Shown: piece after piece, positions 35,328 through 44,837 of the stretch
How the letters are laid out: each line of letters opens with the position of its first letter
Position numbering within the stretch: the first letter of the stretch is position 1
Assembly (NCBI RefSeq): GCF_014207635.1
Contig: NZ_JACHIE010000005.1
Coordinates: forward strand, 1 to 64,000
From: Acetobacter lovaniensis
Lineage (GTDB): Bacteria; Pseudomonadota; Alphaproteobacteria; Acetobacterales; Acetobacteraceae
Length of the DNA stretch: 64,000 nucleotides
Reading direction: 5' to 3'
Position numbers and translations under genes: made by a program
The notes under the pieces: model-generated
What the model was told of the DNA's origin: nothing
What the model saw: only the letters and a program-made list of their open reading frames with translations
Database searches by the model: none

Positions 35328-35740
35328 GAATACGAACCACCATCTCATGATGCAGTTTCAGAAACTGTGCGGCCTCAAAGGCATCGACTGCCAGATCGGC
35401 TGGAACTGCTTCCTCATCCTGATCGTCCGGTTCGAGAGTGCACCCAGAACCACTTTTTCAATTTTACCTTGCCAATCGCCCATGGTGTCGATCTTGGTCA
35501 GTGTAAGAGATTGTAGCAGCATCAGTTCAAAAAAGGATGAGGAAGTCTCAAGAGGTTTGGCTTTTTGAAGACCAATTCCTGCGCCTTGTCCACAACGGCA
35601 GTGGAGACTGTCGTAAGCGGGACTGAGGATGTTATCATAACCAGTTGGAAATAGGCTTGAGCGTTTCAGGCGCTCTCTTTGTCTGAGTTCAATCCAGATA
35701 CTCTTGAACGCTGAAGCGGGCCTGAGAGGCTTTGCTCATG
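35328..35740 (-). pseudogene. Decayed ORF of unknown family
   Basis: On the minus strand an open phase from about 35740 to 35445 reads with natural-looking composition (for example KSIWIELRQRERLK, DTMGDWQGKIEKVVLGA). It then appears to shift phase and continue as LEPDDQDEEAVPADLAVDAF and EAAQFLKLHHEMVVRIL to about 35330. Neither phase has a good start and the 5' side has a stop. I read this as a frameshifted remnant and do not recognise it. It lies between the phosphodiesterase gene and tRNA-Glu. Confidence 0.3.
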
Positions 35741-35955
35741 CGACGATTCTGTCACTGGTTTTGAGGGGGCAAAGACGCAGATTAGCGAAGGCTGTCAGAT
35801 TCAGCAGGAACACGTATTCTGAGATACCAGATATGGCATCATGGAATCTTGTAGGATGTAAGGAAAATTTACGCCCTTTATGTAACACAGACCTGTTACA
35901 TACTAGGGAAAGGCATGTTTGATTTCCATAGGAAAATCAATGCCTTACAAAGCTA
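35741..35955. other. Spacer before tRNA-Glu
   Basis: No gene is supported here; a plus-strand frame at 35704-35922 has no ribosome binding site or family resemblance. Confidence 0.4.
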
Positions 35956-36031
35956 TGGTATCCCGTACGGGATTCGAACCCGTGTTGCCGCCGTGAAAGG
36001 GCAGTGTCCTAGGCCTCTAGACGAACGGGAC
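35956..36031 (-). tRNA. tRNA-Glu (anticodon TTC)
   Basis: The minus strand folds as a 76-nt tRNA with CCA encoded. The acceptor is GTCCCGT/ACGGGAT (terminal G-U pair), the D arm contains CTAGAGGCCTAG, the anticodon loop CTTTCAC gives TTC at 35997-35995, and the T arm is ACGGGTTCGAATCCCGT. The T-loop TTCGAAT is canonical. Confidence 0.97.
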
Positions 36032-36177
36032 AGAGGCGTTGTTGAGCCGCTGTTTAGAGTGGAATGTACGGAGCGTCAAGCAACGAAATGACATTTGTGC
36101 ATTTTTTTTTGAACGAGGGGCCAATACTCTGGCATCTCTCCATATGGGGTACTCTTCCATGCCGGGTCGGGACTGTT

Positions 36178-36618
36178 TTACAACCCAAGCAGGGCCAGTT
36201 CCTTTTGCAGGGCGGGGGGAAGATCGTCGTGCCGCGCGTTGCTGCTCAGGTCGGGTGGTGCGTCAGCCGGGTTCAGATACCGCCAGCCCTGAAAAGGGCG
36301 CAGGGCGCGGGCTTCCACCCGGATGATGGTGGGGTCGATAAAAAGCAATGTGCCATTTGTACCATCGGCCCGTGTTTCGGGCTGAATGTCCACAAGGCGC
36401 TGGCGGCACAGGATAAGCCCCGCAATAACCCGGTAAAGTGAGCCACCCTGAAGCAGTGCAGCCGCCTGTCTGGGAAAAGTCCGTGTATGCACAACAGGCA
36501 GCATCGTGCCGCTGCCGGGGTGGCGGCGCTGGTTGGCGGGCAAACGCTGGCGCTCCGCCAGTTCATCCAGCGAGGCAACACCAACAACAAGTTTGATCAG
36601 GTTTATCATGTCCCTCAC
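36178..36618 (-). CDS. DUF1489 family protein
   Basis: A 146-residue alphaproteobacterial protein of unknown function. Features are M.NLIKL.VGV..LDEL near the start, HTRTFPRQAAALLQGGSLYRVI (about 45-66), a central LVDIQPE and DPT...VE.R..RPFQGWRYL.P.DAP.DL, all matching DUF1489. It is the last gene of a minus-strand run after kup and hemW, 36 bases downstream of hemW. Confidence 0.85.
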   Translation of the reverse strand: MRDMINLIKLVVGVASLDELAERQRLPANQRRHPGSGTMLPVVHTRTFPRQAAALLQGGSLYRVIAGLILCRQRLVDIQPETRADGTNGTLLFIDPTIIRVEARALRPFQGWRYLNPADAPPDLSSNARHDDLPPALQKELALLGL

Positions 36619-36654
36619 ATGGTGGTGGTCAGGTATGGAACACCCTTGCCGGAG

Positions 36655-37809
36655 TTAGAGCACAAGAGCTGCCAGAAGGGCCTCAAGCCGCAGCCTGCCT
36701 TCTGCTGTGGCGCGGAGTGTCTGGTCGTCGCGTATCAGGTAGCCTTCGTGCAGCGCCTGCGCCAGAATGGTCTGATCCACGGCGTTGTCCAGCGTCATGC
36801 CGGTGCGGGCTGCAAAACGGGCCAGATGAATACCCTCATGCACACGCAGGCCCATCAGCAGCATTTCCTGCGCACGGTCATGGGGCGTGAGGTCTTCTTC
36901 CGATGTCTGGCCGGTGCCTGTGTGTTCCACCCGTTCGGCCCAGGGTTCGGGCGCGCGGTGGCGGCGTGTGGCCTTGAGCGCACTGCCAAAGCTCAGGCGG
37001 CCATGTGCTCCCGGCCCAATGCCCAGATAATCCCCATACCGCCAGTAGGTCAGGTTGTGCTGGCTCTCGCTGCCGGGGCGCGCGTAGTTGGAAACTTCAT
37101 ACGCCGCCATGCCGTGGGCCTGTGTGAGTTCGGCCGTGGTTTCGTACAGGGCGGCGGCTGTATCACTGTCGGGCAGGGTGAACGCGCCTTGGCGGTAGAG
37201 GGCTTCAAACCGCGTGCCGGGCTCGATTGTGAGCTGGTAGAGGGAGAGGTGGTCATCCGCCAGTTGCAGGGCCGTGGCCAGTTCCTGCCGCCATGCGGCA
37301 ATGCTCTGCTCTGGCCGGGCGTAGATCAGGTCAAATGTCAGGCGGGGGAACAGGCTGCGTGCTGTCTCCAGCGCCGCGCGGGCCTGTGCCGCGGAATGTT
37401 CCCGGCCCAGAAAGGCAAGAGCCCGGTCCTCCAGCGCCTGAATGCCAAGGGAGACACGGTTGACACCTGCCTGACGGAACTGGTGTAGCCGCCCGGCTTC
37501 CACGCTGGTCGGGTTGGCTTCCAGCGTGATCTCCATGTCCGGAGCCGCGTCAAACAGGGTGCGGGCATCTTCTATCAGGGCTGCCACGGTTTCTGGCGCC
37601 ATGAGCGAGGGTGTGCCGCCGCCAAAGAAGATGGATGTCAGCTTCCGGCGGCCCAGCCGTGCGGCGTCGTGTGCCAGTTCGGCCCGGAGTGCCTTGGCAA
37701 ACCGGGCCTGCGGAATATGCTCGCGTACATGGGAGTTGAAGTCACAGTACGGGCATTTGGCCAGACAGAACGGCCAGTGGATGTAAAGGGCGAGTGGTTC
37801 GTGCTGCAC
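36655..37809 (-). CDS. hemW: HemW-like radical SAM protein
   Basis: Radical-SAM protein of 384 aa, related to coproporphyrinogen III dehydrogenase but in most bacteria acting as a haem-binding chaperone. The cluster motif CLAKCPYC lies at residues 15-22, preceded by YIHWPF. FFGGGTPSLM, EANPTS, GVNRVSLGIQ and the HemN C-terminal domain with NLTYW...YLGIGPGAHGR follow. The motif CxxxCxxC has the extra C-terminal Phe-like residue replaced by Asp-Phe, as is usual for HemW. It begins five bases after the kup stop. Confidence 0.92.
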   Translation of the reverse strand: MQHEPLALYIHWPFCLAKCPYCDFNSHVREHIPQARFAKALRAELAHDAARLGRRKLTSIFFGGGTPSLMAPETVAALIEDARTLFDAAPDMEITLEANPTSVEAGRLHQFRQAGVNRVSLGIQALEDRALAFLGREHSAAQARAALETARSLFPRLTFDLIYARPEQSIAAWRQELATALQLADDHLSLYQLTIEPGTRFEALYRQGAFTLPDSDTAAALYETTAELTQAHGMAAYEVSNYARPGSESQHNLTYWRYGDYLGIGPGAHGRLSFGSALKATRRHRAPEPWAERVEHTGTGQTSEEDLTPHDRAQEMLLMGLRVHEGIHLARFAARTGMTLDNAVDQTILAQALHEGYLIRDDQTLRATAEGRLRLEALLAALVL

Positions 37810-37813
37810 GCGC

Positions 37814-39805
37814 TCAGATGGCTACCTTTACGCCCAGTTCCACCACGCGGTCGGGCGGAATACGGAAGAACTCCATGCTCGAAGTCGAGTTACGCAGCAT
37901 GAACAGGAAGATGGACATCCGCCACCGCGACATGCGTGGCACCGAGGAGCGTGTGACCAGTTCGCGCGATGTGAAGTACGAGGCCTGAAGGGCGTCAAAG
38001 TCCACACCATTGGCTTTGAGCTCTTCCAGCGCGCGGGGGATGTTGGGCATTTCCATAAAGCCGTAGCGCAGGATGACCCGGTACACATCCGGTGCCAGTT
38101 CTTCCACCGTGACGCGGTGGCCGCGCTCGGCTTCCGGCTGGTCAAGGTTCTGCACGGTTACAAACAGCACGTGGTCATGCAGGATCTTGTTGTGGCGCAT
38201 GTTATGCAGCAGGCAGGGCGGCACAAAGTCGGGCGTGCTGGTCATGAACACGGCCATGCCCGGTACGCGGATAATGGTGCGTGACTGGGGCAGGCGGGCA
38301 ATAAAGGAGCCCATGGGCAGGCTGTCCTGCCGCTGGCGGGCAATAATAAGACCGCGGCCCTTTTTCCATGTCGTCATCATCAGTGTCAGCACGCAGCCGA
38401 GCATTACGGGCACCCACCCGCCATCGGGGATTTTGAGCGCATTGGCGGTAAAGAACGTGCCATCAAGCAGCAAAAAGCCGCCAAACACCATGCCAACCTG
38501 CCATGCAGGCCAGTTGAAGTGCTTGCGAAAGACCGCAATGGCCAGAATGGAGGTGCAGATAAACGTGCCCGTAACCGCAATGCCGTAGGCCGAGGCCAGA
38601 GCATCGGAACTGCGGAAGGCCAGCACCAGCAGCACGGCACCCACAGCAAGGAAGCGGTTGAAGTCGGGCAGGTAGATCTGGCCTTCCTCTTCCGCATTGG
38701 TGTGGGTAATGCGCAGGCGCGGCATGTAACCGAGCTGAATAAGCTGGCGGCAGAGCGAGAACCCGCCCGAAATCCCGGCCTGACTGGCAATAACCGTTGC
38801 CAGTGTGGACAGCACCACCATTGGTCCCTGCATCCAGTGCGGGCATAGCAGGAAGAACGGGTTAGCCAGTGCCTTGGGGTCTGCAATAACCAGTGCGGCC
38901 TGCCCAAAATAGTTCAGCACCAGCATGGGCAGCACAAAAAACAGCCATGCGTAGCGGATGGGAGCGCGGCCAAAATGCCCCATATCCGCATACAGCGCCT
39001 CTGCCCCGGTTACGCACAGCACGACCGCGCCAAGGGCCAGAAAGGAGAGTTTGCCGTGGTAAAACACGAACTCCAGCGCATAGGTGGGGGAGAGGGAGAG
39101 CAGAATATGCGGGTGGTGCATGATCTCGATCACACCGAGCGTACCCAGTGTGCCAAACCAGAGCAGCATCACCGGGCCGAATATGGTGCCTACCCGGCCC
39201 GTACCTACCCATTGCACGCTAAACAGGCTGATAATGACCAGTATGGCAACCGGGATAACCACCTCGTGCGCTGCGGGAATACTGACTTCCACCCCTTCGA
39301 TGGCTGAAAGCACGGAAATGGCGGGGGTAATAATGCCATCCCCAAAAAACAGGCAGGTGCCAATAATCCCGACCATGCCAAGCACCAGCCGCGTTCGCGC
39401 ACTGGTGGTCACGCGCTGGGCCAGGGACATGATCGCCAGAATACCGCCCTCGCCATTATGGTCTGCCCGCATGATGAGCAGCACATATTTAACGGTCACG
39501 ATCAGGATCAGGGTCCAGAAGATAAGGCTGGCAACCCCCATGATTTCCCACGGTTCCACCTTGTGGTGGTCAGAAATGACCTCCACCGTGGACCGAAAGG
39601 CGTAAAGCGGGCTTGTGCCAATATCACCATAAACAACACCCAGCACGCTCAGCAGGGCAGCAAAGCCTACGGGAGCCATGGCATGTTGCGGTTGATCCGC
39701 GTCGAACTCGGCAATCCGCCGTGGTTCTGGTGCTCCGGTAGTCTGGTGCGTCTCGCCCGGAGCTGGGGCGGAACCTGTGGGCGTTGTACTGTCGGCGTCG
39801 GTCAT
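37814..39805 (-). CDS. kup: Kup potassium uptake transporter
   Basis: Low-affinity K+/H+ symporter of the KUP family, 663 aa. After a 45-residue soluble N-terminus come twelve membrane helices starting LGVVYGDIGTSPLYAFRS, the family signature, then NGEGGILA near residue 120 and GDGIITPAISVLSAIEG. The C-terminal cytoplasmic domain (about 490-663) is present and ends PPDRVVELGVKVAI. It probably heads a transcript with hemW and the DUF1489 gene. No alteration of key motifs is seen. Confidence 0.95.
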   Translation of the reverse strand: MTDADSTTPTGSAPAPGETHQTTGAPEPRRIAEFDADQPQHAMAPVGFAALLSVLGVVYGDIGTSPLYAFRSTVEVISDHHKVEPWEIMGVASLIFWTLILIVTVKYVLLIMRADHNGEGGILAIMSLAQRVTTSARTRLVLGMVGIIGTCLFFGDGIITPAISVLSAIEGVEVSIPAAHEVVIPVAILVIISLFSVQWVGTGRVGTIFGPVMLLWFGTLGTLGVIEIMHHPHILLSLSPTYALEFVFYHGKLSFLALGAVVLCVTGAEALYADMGHFGRAPIRYAWLFFVLPMLVLNYFGQAALVIADPKALANPFFLLCPHWMQGPMVVLSTLATVIASQAGISGGFSLCRQLIQLGYMPRLRITHTNAEEEGQIYLPDFNRFLAVGAVLLVLAFRSSDALASAYGIAVTGTFICTSILAIAVFRKHFNWPAWQVGMVFGGFLLLDGTFFTANALKIPDGGWVPVMLGCVLTLMMTTWKKGRGLIIARQRQDSLPMGSFIARLPQSRTIIRVPGMAVFMTSTPDFVPPCLLHNMRHNKILHDHVLFVTVQNLDQPEAERGHRVTVEELAPDVYRVILRYGFMEMPNIPRALEELKANGVDFDALQASYFTSRELVTRSSVPRMSRWRMSIFLFMLRNSTSSMEFFRIPPDRVVELGVKVAI

Positions 39806-39926
39806 GGCATTTCTGGCTCCGCGTCAGGGGCAGAAGAAGAAAAAAGACATTCTAGGATGCCCTGCATAAAGTGCGCAGAGTGCCAGAGGCAAGGCATACC
39901 GGCTACCATTATTGAGAATGGGCCGT

Positions 39927-40625
39927 TCAGGCTAGTGTCGGGCGTGGACCAAATATGGCGCTGCCAACCCGTACAAGGGTGGCGCCATGTGCAATGGCCT
40001 GCTCAAAATCAGCCGACATGCCCATGGACAGCACAGGCAGGCCATGGGTCTGGGCCATACTGCGCAGGAGCTGAAAATGCGGGACCGGATTCTGCTCTGC
40101 GGGAGGAATGCACATCAACCCCCGCAGGGATGGGCCAAACTGCTTCTGGCACAGGCGGATAAACGCATCGGCCTCTTCTTTTGGCACACCAAATTTCTGG
40201 GGTTCATCACCTGTGTTGACCTCCACCAGCAGGTCGGGCAGCCGACCCTGCGCATCCGCTGCGCGGGCAATGGCATCGACCAGTGCTGGGCGGTCGAGGC
40301 TTTCAATCATATCGGCAATGCGGACCGCATCCCGCGCCTTGTTGGTCTGTAGCCCTCCAATCAGATGCAGCCGCAGGTCGGGGTTGGCGGCACGCAGGGG
40401 CGGGAACTTGACTGCGGCCTCCTGCACCCGGTTTTCACCAAACACGCACTGCCCTGCGGCAAGAGCCTCCTGCACACTTTGCAGAGGGTGAAATTTGGAG
40501 ACGGCCACCAGAGTCACCTCAGCCGGATCGCGCCCGGCGGCAAGGGCTGCGGCGTGCATGCTGCGGCGCACGGCGCAAAGCCGGTCGGCAATGCTGGACG
40601 TGGCGGAAGGGAGAGACGTATCCAT
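39927..40625 (-). CDS. YggS-family PLP-binding protein
   Basis: Single-domain type III PLP protein of 232 aa, involved in PLP and amino-acid homeostasis rather than racemisation. The PLP lysine lies in VAVSKFHP near residue 43. FGENRVQEA, LHLIGGLQTNKA (the family usually has GxLQxNK), EVNTGDEP.K.G, LMCIPP, LSMGMSADFEQAI and VRVGSAIFGPR follow in the family order. The gene stands between kup and the quinone oxidoreductase, all on the minus strand. Confidence 0.93.
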   Translation of the reverse strand: MDTSLPSATSSIADRLCAVRRSMHAAALAAGRDPAEVTLVAVSKFHPLQSVQEALAAGQCVFGENRVQEAAVKFPPLRAANPDLRLHLIGGLQTNKARDAVRIADMIESLDRPALVDAIARAADAQGRLPDLLVEVNTGDEPQKFGVPKEEADAFIRLCQKQFGPSLRGLMCIPPAEQNPVPHFQLLRSMAQTHGLPVLSMGMSADFEQAIAHGATLVRVGSAIFGPRPTLA

Positions 40626-40688
40626 GGGGCCCCGGAACTGCTTGCAAAATGGAAAGGCAGGGTCGCCCCTGCTCTTGTATCTTTCCTT

Positions 40689-41684
40689 TTAAGCGGGGGA
40701 GACCGTTAAGACAATTTTGCCAATGTGGTTCCCTTCCTCCAGCGCCTTATGCGCCTGATCGGCCTGCGCAAGCGGGAAGGTGGCGTGGATAAGTGGTTTT
40801 ATGCTCCCCCGGTCCAGCAGGGGCCATACCCGCTCATGCAGTTCGCGGGCAATGCGGGCCTTGTTGGCGCTGTCTCTGGGGCGCAGGCTGCTACCCGTTA
40901 CGATCAGGCGGCGGGTCATAATCCGGGCCAGATCGGCCTGTTCCGCCTTGGCTCCTCCCTGAAGGGAAATAATGACCAGCCTGCCATCAAGCGCGAGGGA
41001 TTTGAGGTTGCGGTTGAAGTACGCGCCGCCAATCATGTCCAGAATAATGTTCACGCCCTGATCGTGGGTCAGTTCGCGAATACGGGTTAAAAAATCTTCT
41101 GTGCGGTAGTTAATGGCAGTGGCCCCCAGCTCCGTGCACAGGGCGCATTTTTCATCTGTGCCAGCGGTTGCAAAAGCCTGCCCGCCAAAGGCTTTGACAA
41201 GCTGAATGGCCGTTGTACCAATACCACTGGTGCCGCCATGGATCAGCACCCGTGCACCGGGCTCGGGTATGGTCGGCATGAACAGGTTGGACCAGACGGT
41301 AAAATAGGTTTCTGGCAGTGCGGCGGCCTGCACGGCATTAAAACCCTTGGGCCATGGCAGGCACTGGCCTGCGGGCACAAGGCAGTACTGCGCATAACCG
41401 CCGCCATTGGTTAAGGCGCATACACGGCTGCCGGGGGCGGGCATGGGGGTGCCCTCCTGTGGCAGGCCACAGGCCACCACTTCCCCTGCTATTTCCAGCC
41501 CAAGCCGGGGGCAGGCTCCGGGCGGAGGGGGGTAAAGCCCCTTGCGCTGCATAAGGTCGGGGCGGTTAACGCCTGCGGCCATGACGCGCACCAGCACTTC
41601 CCCCCGGCCGGGTTGGGGAACCTGCAGGGTTTCAAGGTGCAAAACGTCTGGCTCTCCGGGTTCGGTAAAGCAGATTGCTTGCAT
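40689..41684 (-). CDS. NAD(P)H-quinone oxidoreductase, PIG3-type MDR
   Basis: Medium-chain dehydrogenase/reductase of 331 aa from ATG 41684 (MQAICFTEPG). Features: GVNRPDL.QR.G.YPPPPG, EIAGEVVACG, AALPETYFTVWSNLF, then the nucleotide-binding HGGTSGIGTTAIQL near residue 150 and the lower domain with LDMIGG. There are no zinc ligands, consistent with a zeta-crystallin/quinone reductase. An ATG ten codons upstream (41714) is possible. It is not obviously operonic. Confidence 0.9.
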   Translation of the reverse strand: MQAICFTEPGEPDVLHLETLQVPQPGRGEVLVRVMAAGVNRPDLMQRKGLYPPPPGACPRLGLEIAGEVVACGLPQEGTPMPAPGSRVCALTNGGGYAQYCLVPAGQCLPWPKGFNAVQAAALPETYFTVWSNLFMPTIPEPGARVLIHGGTSGIGTTAIQLVKAFGGQAFATAGTDEKCALCTELGATAINYRTEDFLTRIRELTHDQGVNIILDMIGGAYFNRNLKSLALDGRLVIISLQGGAKAEQADLARIMTRRLIVTGSSLRPRDSANKARIARELHERVWPLLDRGSIKPLIHATFPLAQADQAHKALEEGNHIGKIVLTVSPA

Positions 41685-41835
41685 GGAGGACGGAACAACA
41701 GGTGCAGCAGGCATGGGACACCGCCGGTTTTTGATAACAATCAGACCCTGTTATTATGGGGGGTAGCCGTGCGGGGCAAAAGGGGCTGGGCGATCACGTC
41801 CGTGCTACGTGGCGCGGAGGCGGGTGGTTGCCGGG

Positions 41836-43617
41836 TTATTTGCCGTGTTTTTCCCCTGCCAGTTCGCGGCGGGTGCGTTCGAGTTCTTCCGCGTAACGGC
41901 GCAGGACGTAACGCTCGCTGAGAATACCCAGCACATGGCCCTCCCTGTCTGTTACGGCCAGCGCCGGGCGGGTTGTGCGCTCAAAGGCGGCGACGGCATG
42001 CCCGATTGAAAAATCGGGGGAAAGCACCTCCCCGTCATGCTCCACCAGAGCGGAAAGGGGCTGGTCGGGGGCAATGGTAATGGACTGGATCAGGTTGCTT
42101 TCCAGCAGTCCGGCGTAATGGTTCTGGTCATTGTGCAGCACGATATAGCGGGGCATGCGCCCGGCAAAGTTTGTGCGGGCTGTAGCAACGGTTGTGTCTG
42201 CGGCCAGCGTATCCAGCTCCGTGCGCATCATGCGGCCTACGGTTAAGGTGCGCATCCACCCCACATCTACGCCGGAGCGGATATTTTCCCCCCGCAGGTG
42301 GAAGCGCCATGTGGCGAAGGAGTAGCCAAAAATGCGTTTGACCGTAAAGGAGGCGACAAGGGCAGTCAGGGCTACGGCGGCGGTCAGGTTGGCGCTGTGG
42401 GTAGTTTCCAGCGTGAGCAGGATCATGGTCAGCGGTCCGCCAATAATGGCGGTGGCCAGCGCGCACATGCCCGCAATCATGCACAGTCCCAAGGAGAGGT
42501 CCATAACGGGGGCGACCACACTGGCAAAAGCGGCTCCGGTCAGCACCCCCAGATAAAGCGAGGCAAAAAACAGCCCCCCCCTGAACCCCGACCCGATTGA
42601 GAGGGTAGAAGCTGCCGCCTTGAGCAGCAAAAGCCCCATTGCCGCCCAGAGCAGGGGGGGGCTGACCAGTCCCGCCCGCATGGCAATATGGCCTGAGGAT
42701 AGAACGGTGGGGGATATAATGGCTAGACCGCCGACCAGCAGCCCCCCCACCATGGGCCGCAGCCACAGGGGCTTGATGCACACCGCAAAAATCTGTTCCG
42801 CGTAGGCGGCACTTTTCATGAGGGCAACGCCGATCAGGGCGGAAATACCCCCCAGCACCGCCAGAAGGGGGTAGGCTAGTGCTGGAATATCCTGCGGAAT
42901 GGTCATGGTAATGGCGGGGAGTGTTTCCCCCGTCAGGTGCACAACGGCCAGCGCACACAGGGAGGCGCAGGCGACCGGGGCCAGCAGGGGAAAAGCGTAG
43001 GAACCTATAATGAGTTCAAACGCGTAAAACGCTCCCGCCAACGGAGCATCAAAAGCGCCGCCAATGGCCCCGGCCGCGCCACACCCTACAAGCAGGCGCA
43101 CATCGGCCCGGTGCATGCGCAGGTTGCGCCCGATGCGCGAGCCAAAGGCCGCGCCAATCTGGGTAAATCCGGCTTCCAGCCCAAGAGAAATACCACAGCC
43201 GTTGGAAAGAATGGTCTGCCCCGTTACAATCAGGCTGTCCCGCAGGGACATGCGCCCCCCATGCAGGGCATTGGCCTCGATCGGGTCAACCGGTCTGTGG
43301 CGGTTGTGGCGTTGCAGGATGTAATGCCAAAGGCCCAGCAGCAGGCCGCCTATGGCTGGTACCAGCAGGGCGCGCCAGGGAGCCACATGCTCCAGCCCGG
43401 ACAGGCGCTTGTAGCCGGGGGCAAGCAGATTATGGGCGAGCAGGGTGGTAAAGGTGATCAGGCTTACGGCCAGTCCTGCCAGCACGCCGGTTATGGCGGC
43501 CAGAACAAGCAGCCAGAGCGAATCAGTGCGTACCAGTGCCCGCAGGGCCGCAAGCCACCGGGCTGGCGTCTTATGGGAGCGCAGGTGTTCCAGCAACGCT
43601 GTCATGCTGCATGGCAT
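41836..43617 (-). CDS. ClC-family chloride channel/antiporter with CBS domains
   Basis: Membrane chloride transporter of 593 aa with the ClC membrane fold (about residues 30-440) and two CBS domains at the end (about 450-580). The selectivity and gating region that usually reads GREGP reads GLEAGFTQ, keeping the gating Glu. The later GSGFRGGLFFASLYLGVLTG motif is standard. The first selectivity element usually written GSGIP is not clear. The stretch CSMTALLEH allows ATG 43617 or ATG 43605. It is a single gene, divergent from nothing adjacent. Confidence 0.88.
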   Translation of the reverse strand: MPCSMTALLEHLRSHKTPARWLAALRALVRTDSLWLLVLAAITGVLAGLAVSLITFTTLLAHNLLAPGYKRLSGLEHVAPWRALLVPAIGGLLLGLWHYILQRHNRHRPVDPIEANALHGGRMSLRDSLIVTGQTILSNGCGISLGLEAGFTQIGAAFGSRIGRNLRMHRADVRLLVGCGAAGAIGGAFDAPLAGAFYAFELIIGSYAFPLLAPVACASLCALAVVHLTGETLPAITMTIPQDIPALAYPLLAVLGGISALIGVALMKSAAYAEQIFAVCIKPLWLRPMVGGLLVGGLAIISPTVLSSGHIAMRAGLVSPPLLWAAMGLLLLKAAASTLSIGSGFRGGLFFASLYLGVLTGAAFASVVAPVMDLSLGLCMIAGMCALATAIIGGPLTMILLTLETTHSANLTAAVALTALVASFTVKRIFGYSFATWRFHLRGENIRSGVDVGWMRTLTVGRMMRTELDTLAADTTVATARTNFAGRMPRYIVLHNDQNHYAGLLESNLIQSITIAPDQPLSALVEHDGEVLSPDFSIGHAVAAFERTTRPALAVTDREGHVLGILSERYVLRRYAEELERTRRELAGEKHGK

Positions 43618-43694
43618 AACAGCATGGGGGCAGGGCGTCCAATAAGATGTATGCGTGGCATACCGCTGATGGGGCAGTCTGCTTTTATGCTGGC

Positions 43695-44729
43695 TTATGG
43701 GGCGGGGGGCTGGGCTGCCAGAATGCGCGAAATATCATCCTCGCTCAGATGATAGCGGAAGAAGATATTGTAAAAATTGCGCAGTGCGGTCCGTATATCC
43801 AGATCTGCGAACAAGGCTGGGTGGAGTTTTTTTGCAACCCACTGGACCTGTAGGAGAACCTCGCAGCCGTAGCGGTCCCATGCAAACACCCCTTTGGGGT
43901 TAGTCCACCATTTTTGCTGCTGGAACGCGTTGAGCGTACGCAGGGGGGAAGATTCGGGCAGTTCTCCGGCAGAAGGGTCCACAATAACCACATCGGGGTT
44001 CCAGACGGCTATCTGCTCAAAGCTGACAGGCCGGTGATTGCCAGCAATTTTTGCGGCATTGACGCCCCCGGCAGCCTGAATCCAGGCATCAATCAGGGTT
44101 TTTTGCCCATCAATCTGAAGGGGAGAAAACCGGGCAATATGGAGCACGCGTGGGCGCTCGGTCACAGGCACCTGTGCCGTGCGGAACTTGAGCAGTTCCA
44201 GTACGCGCTCCATTTCCTGACGGTAACGCTTGGCGGTATTATGGGCTTCCTGCGTGCCAATGGCTTCGGCGCTCATGTCCAGCGAACTCAGCAGGTCCGG
44301 CATGGTCATGTATTCGGCGGCAAGGGTTGGCATGCCTGCGCGCCTGAGTTCTTCCGCCTTGGCTTTGGTGGGTACGAATGTCAGGCCAATCTTGTTGGCC
44401 AGCAGGTATTCCGCGCTGGCCGTATCGGGTTTGATACCCATATGCGCCATGTACAGAACGGGAGAAATTTTAAAAAGCCAGGGATTGTCGCCCGAATTTT
44501 CCGCCGTGACCCGTATGCGCGGTGCCGCACCCAGCATGACGCTTATTTCGTTATGGGCAAACCACAGGTCGGCAATGGGGGGGGCGCCATCCTTGATCTC
44601 GACCGTTGCGCCACTCATATCTGTTACAAGGCGGGCCTGTGCGTGCAGGGGAGCACACAAAGCAAGGCTTGCAGCCATGGCTGCCATAATACGCGGCAGG
44701 CTGAAATATCTGGGGCGGTGGAAGGTCAT
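43695..44729 (-). CDS. Periplasmic binding protein of ABC transporter type (metal/siderophore-like)
   Basis: The 344 aa begin with a signal peptide ending AHAQA-like (PLHAQA) and contain the helical-backbone periplasmic binding fold (about 30-330): VTDMSGATVEIK, PPIADLWFAHNE, RVLHIARFSPLQIDG, DAWIQAAGGVNAA, NPDVVIVDPSA. This is the fold of FecB/BtuF/FhuD proteins. No permease or ATPase gene is adjacent, so it is an orphan component in this window. The ligand is unknown. Confidence 0.83.
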   Translation of the reverse strand: MTFHRPRYFSLPRIMAAMAASLALCAPLHAQARLVTDMSGATVEIKDGAPPIADLWFAHNEISVMLGAAPRIRVTAENSGDNPWLFKISPVLYMAHMGIKPDTASAEYLLANKIGLTFVPTKAKAEELRRAGMPTLAAEYMTMPDLLSSLDMSAEAIGTQEAHNTAKRYRQEMERVLELLKFRTAQVPVTERPRVLHIARFSPLQIDGQKTLIDAWIQAAGGVNAAKIAGNHRPVSFEQIAVWNPDVVIVDPSAGELPESSPLRTLNAFQQQKWWTNPKGVFAWDRYGCEVLLQVQWVAKKLHPALFADLDIRTALRNFYNIFFRYHLSEDDISRILAAQPPAP

Positions 44730-44837
44730 GCGCTTATCCTAATTTCAGATATGTTAAAATATGGACAGACGGCTTGCAAGCCACATCGGCGGGGGAGGCA
44801 AAAGCCCCGCAACTACACCAGCAGGAGGCGGCGGATC

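Noticed and set aside
35956..36031. Attachment-site duplication of the tRNA-Glu 3' end
   Set aside because: I did not find a second copy of the T-arm and acceptor sequence by eye, so an integrated island is not claimed as a feature.
36487..37488. A 333-codon plus-strand open frame
   Set aside because: It is antisense to hemW and the DUF1489 gene.
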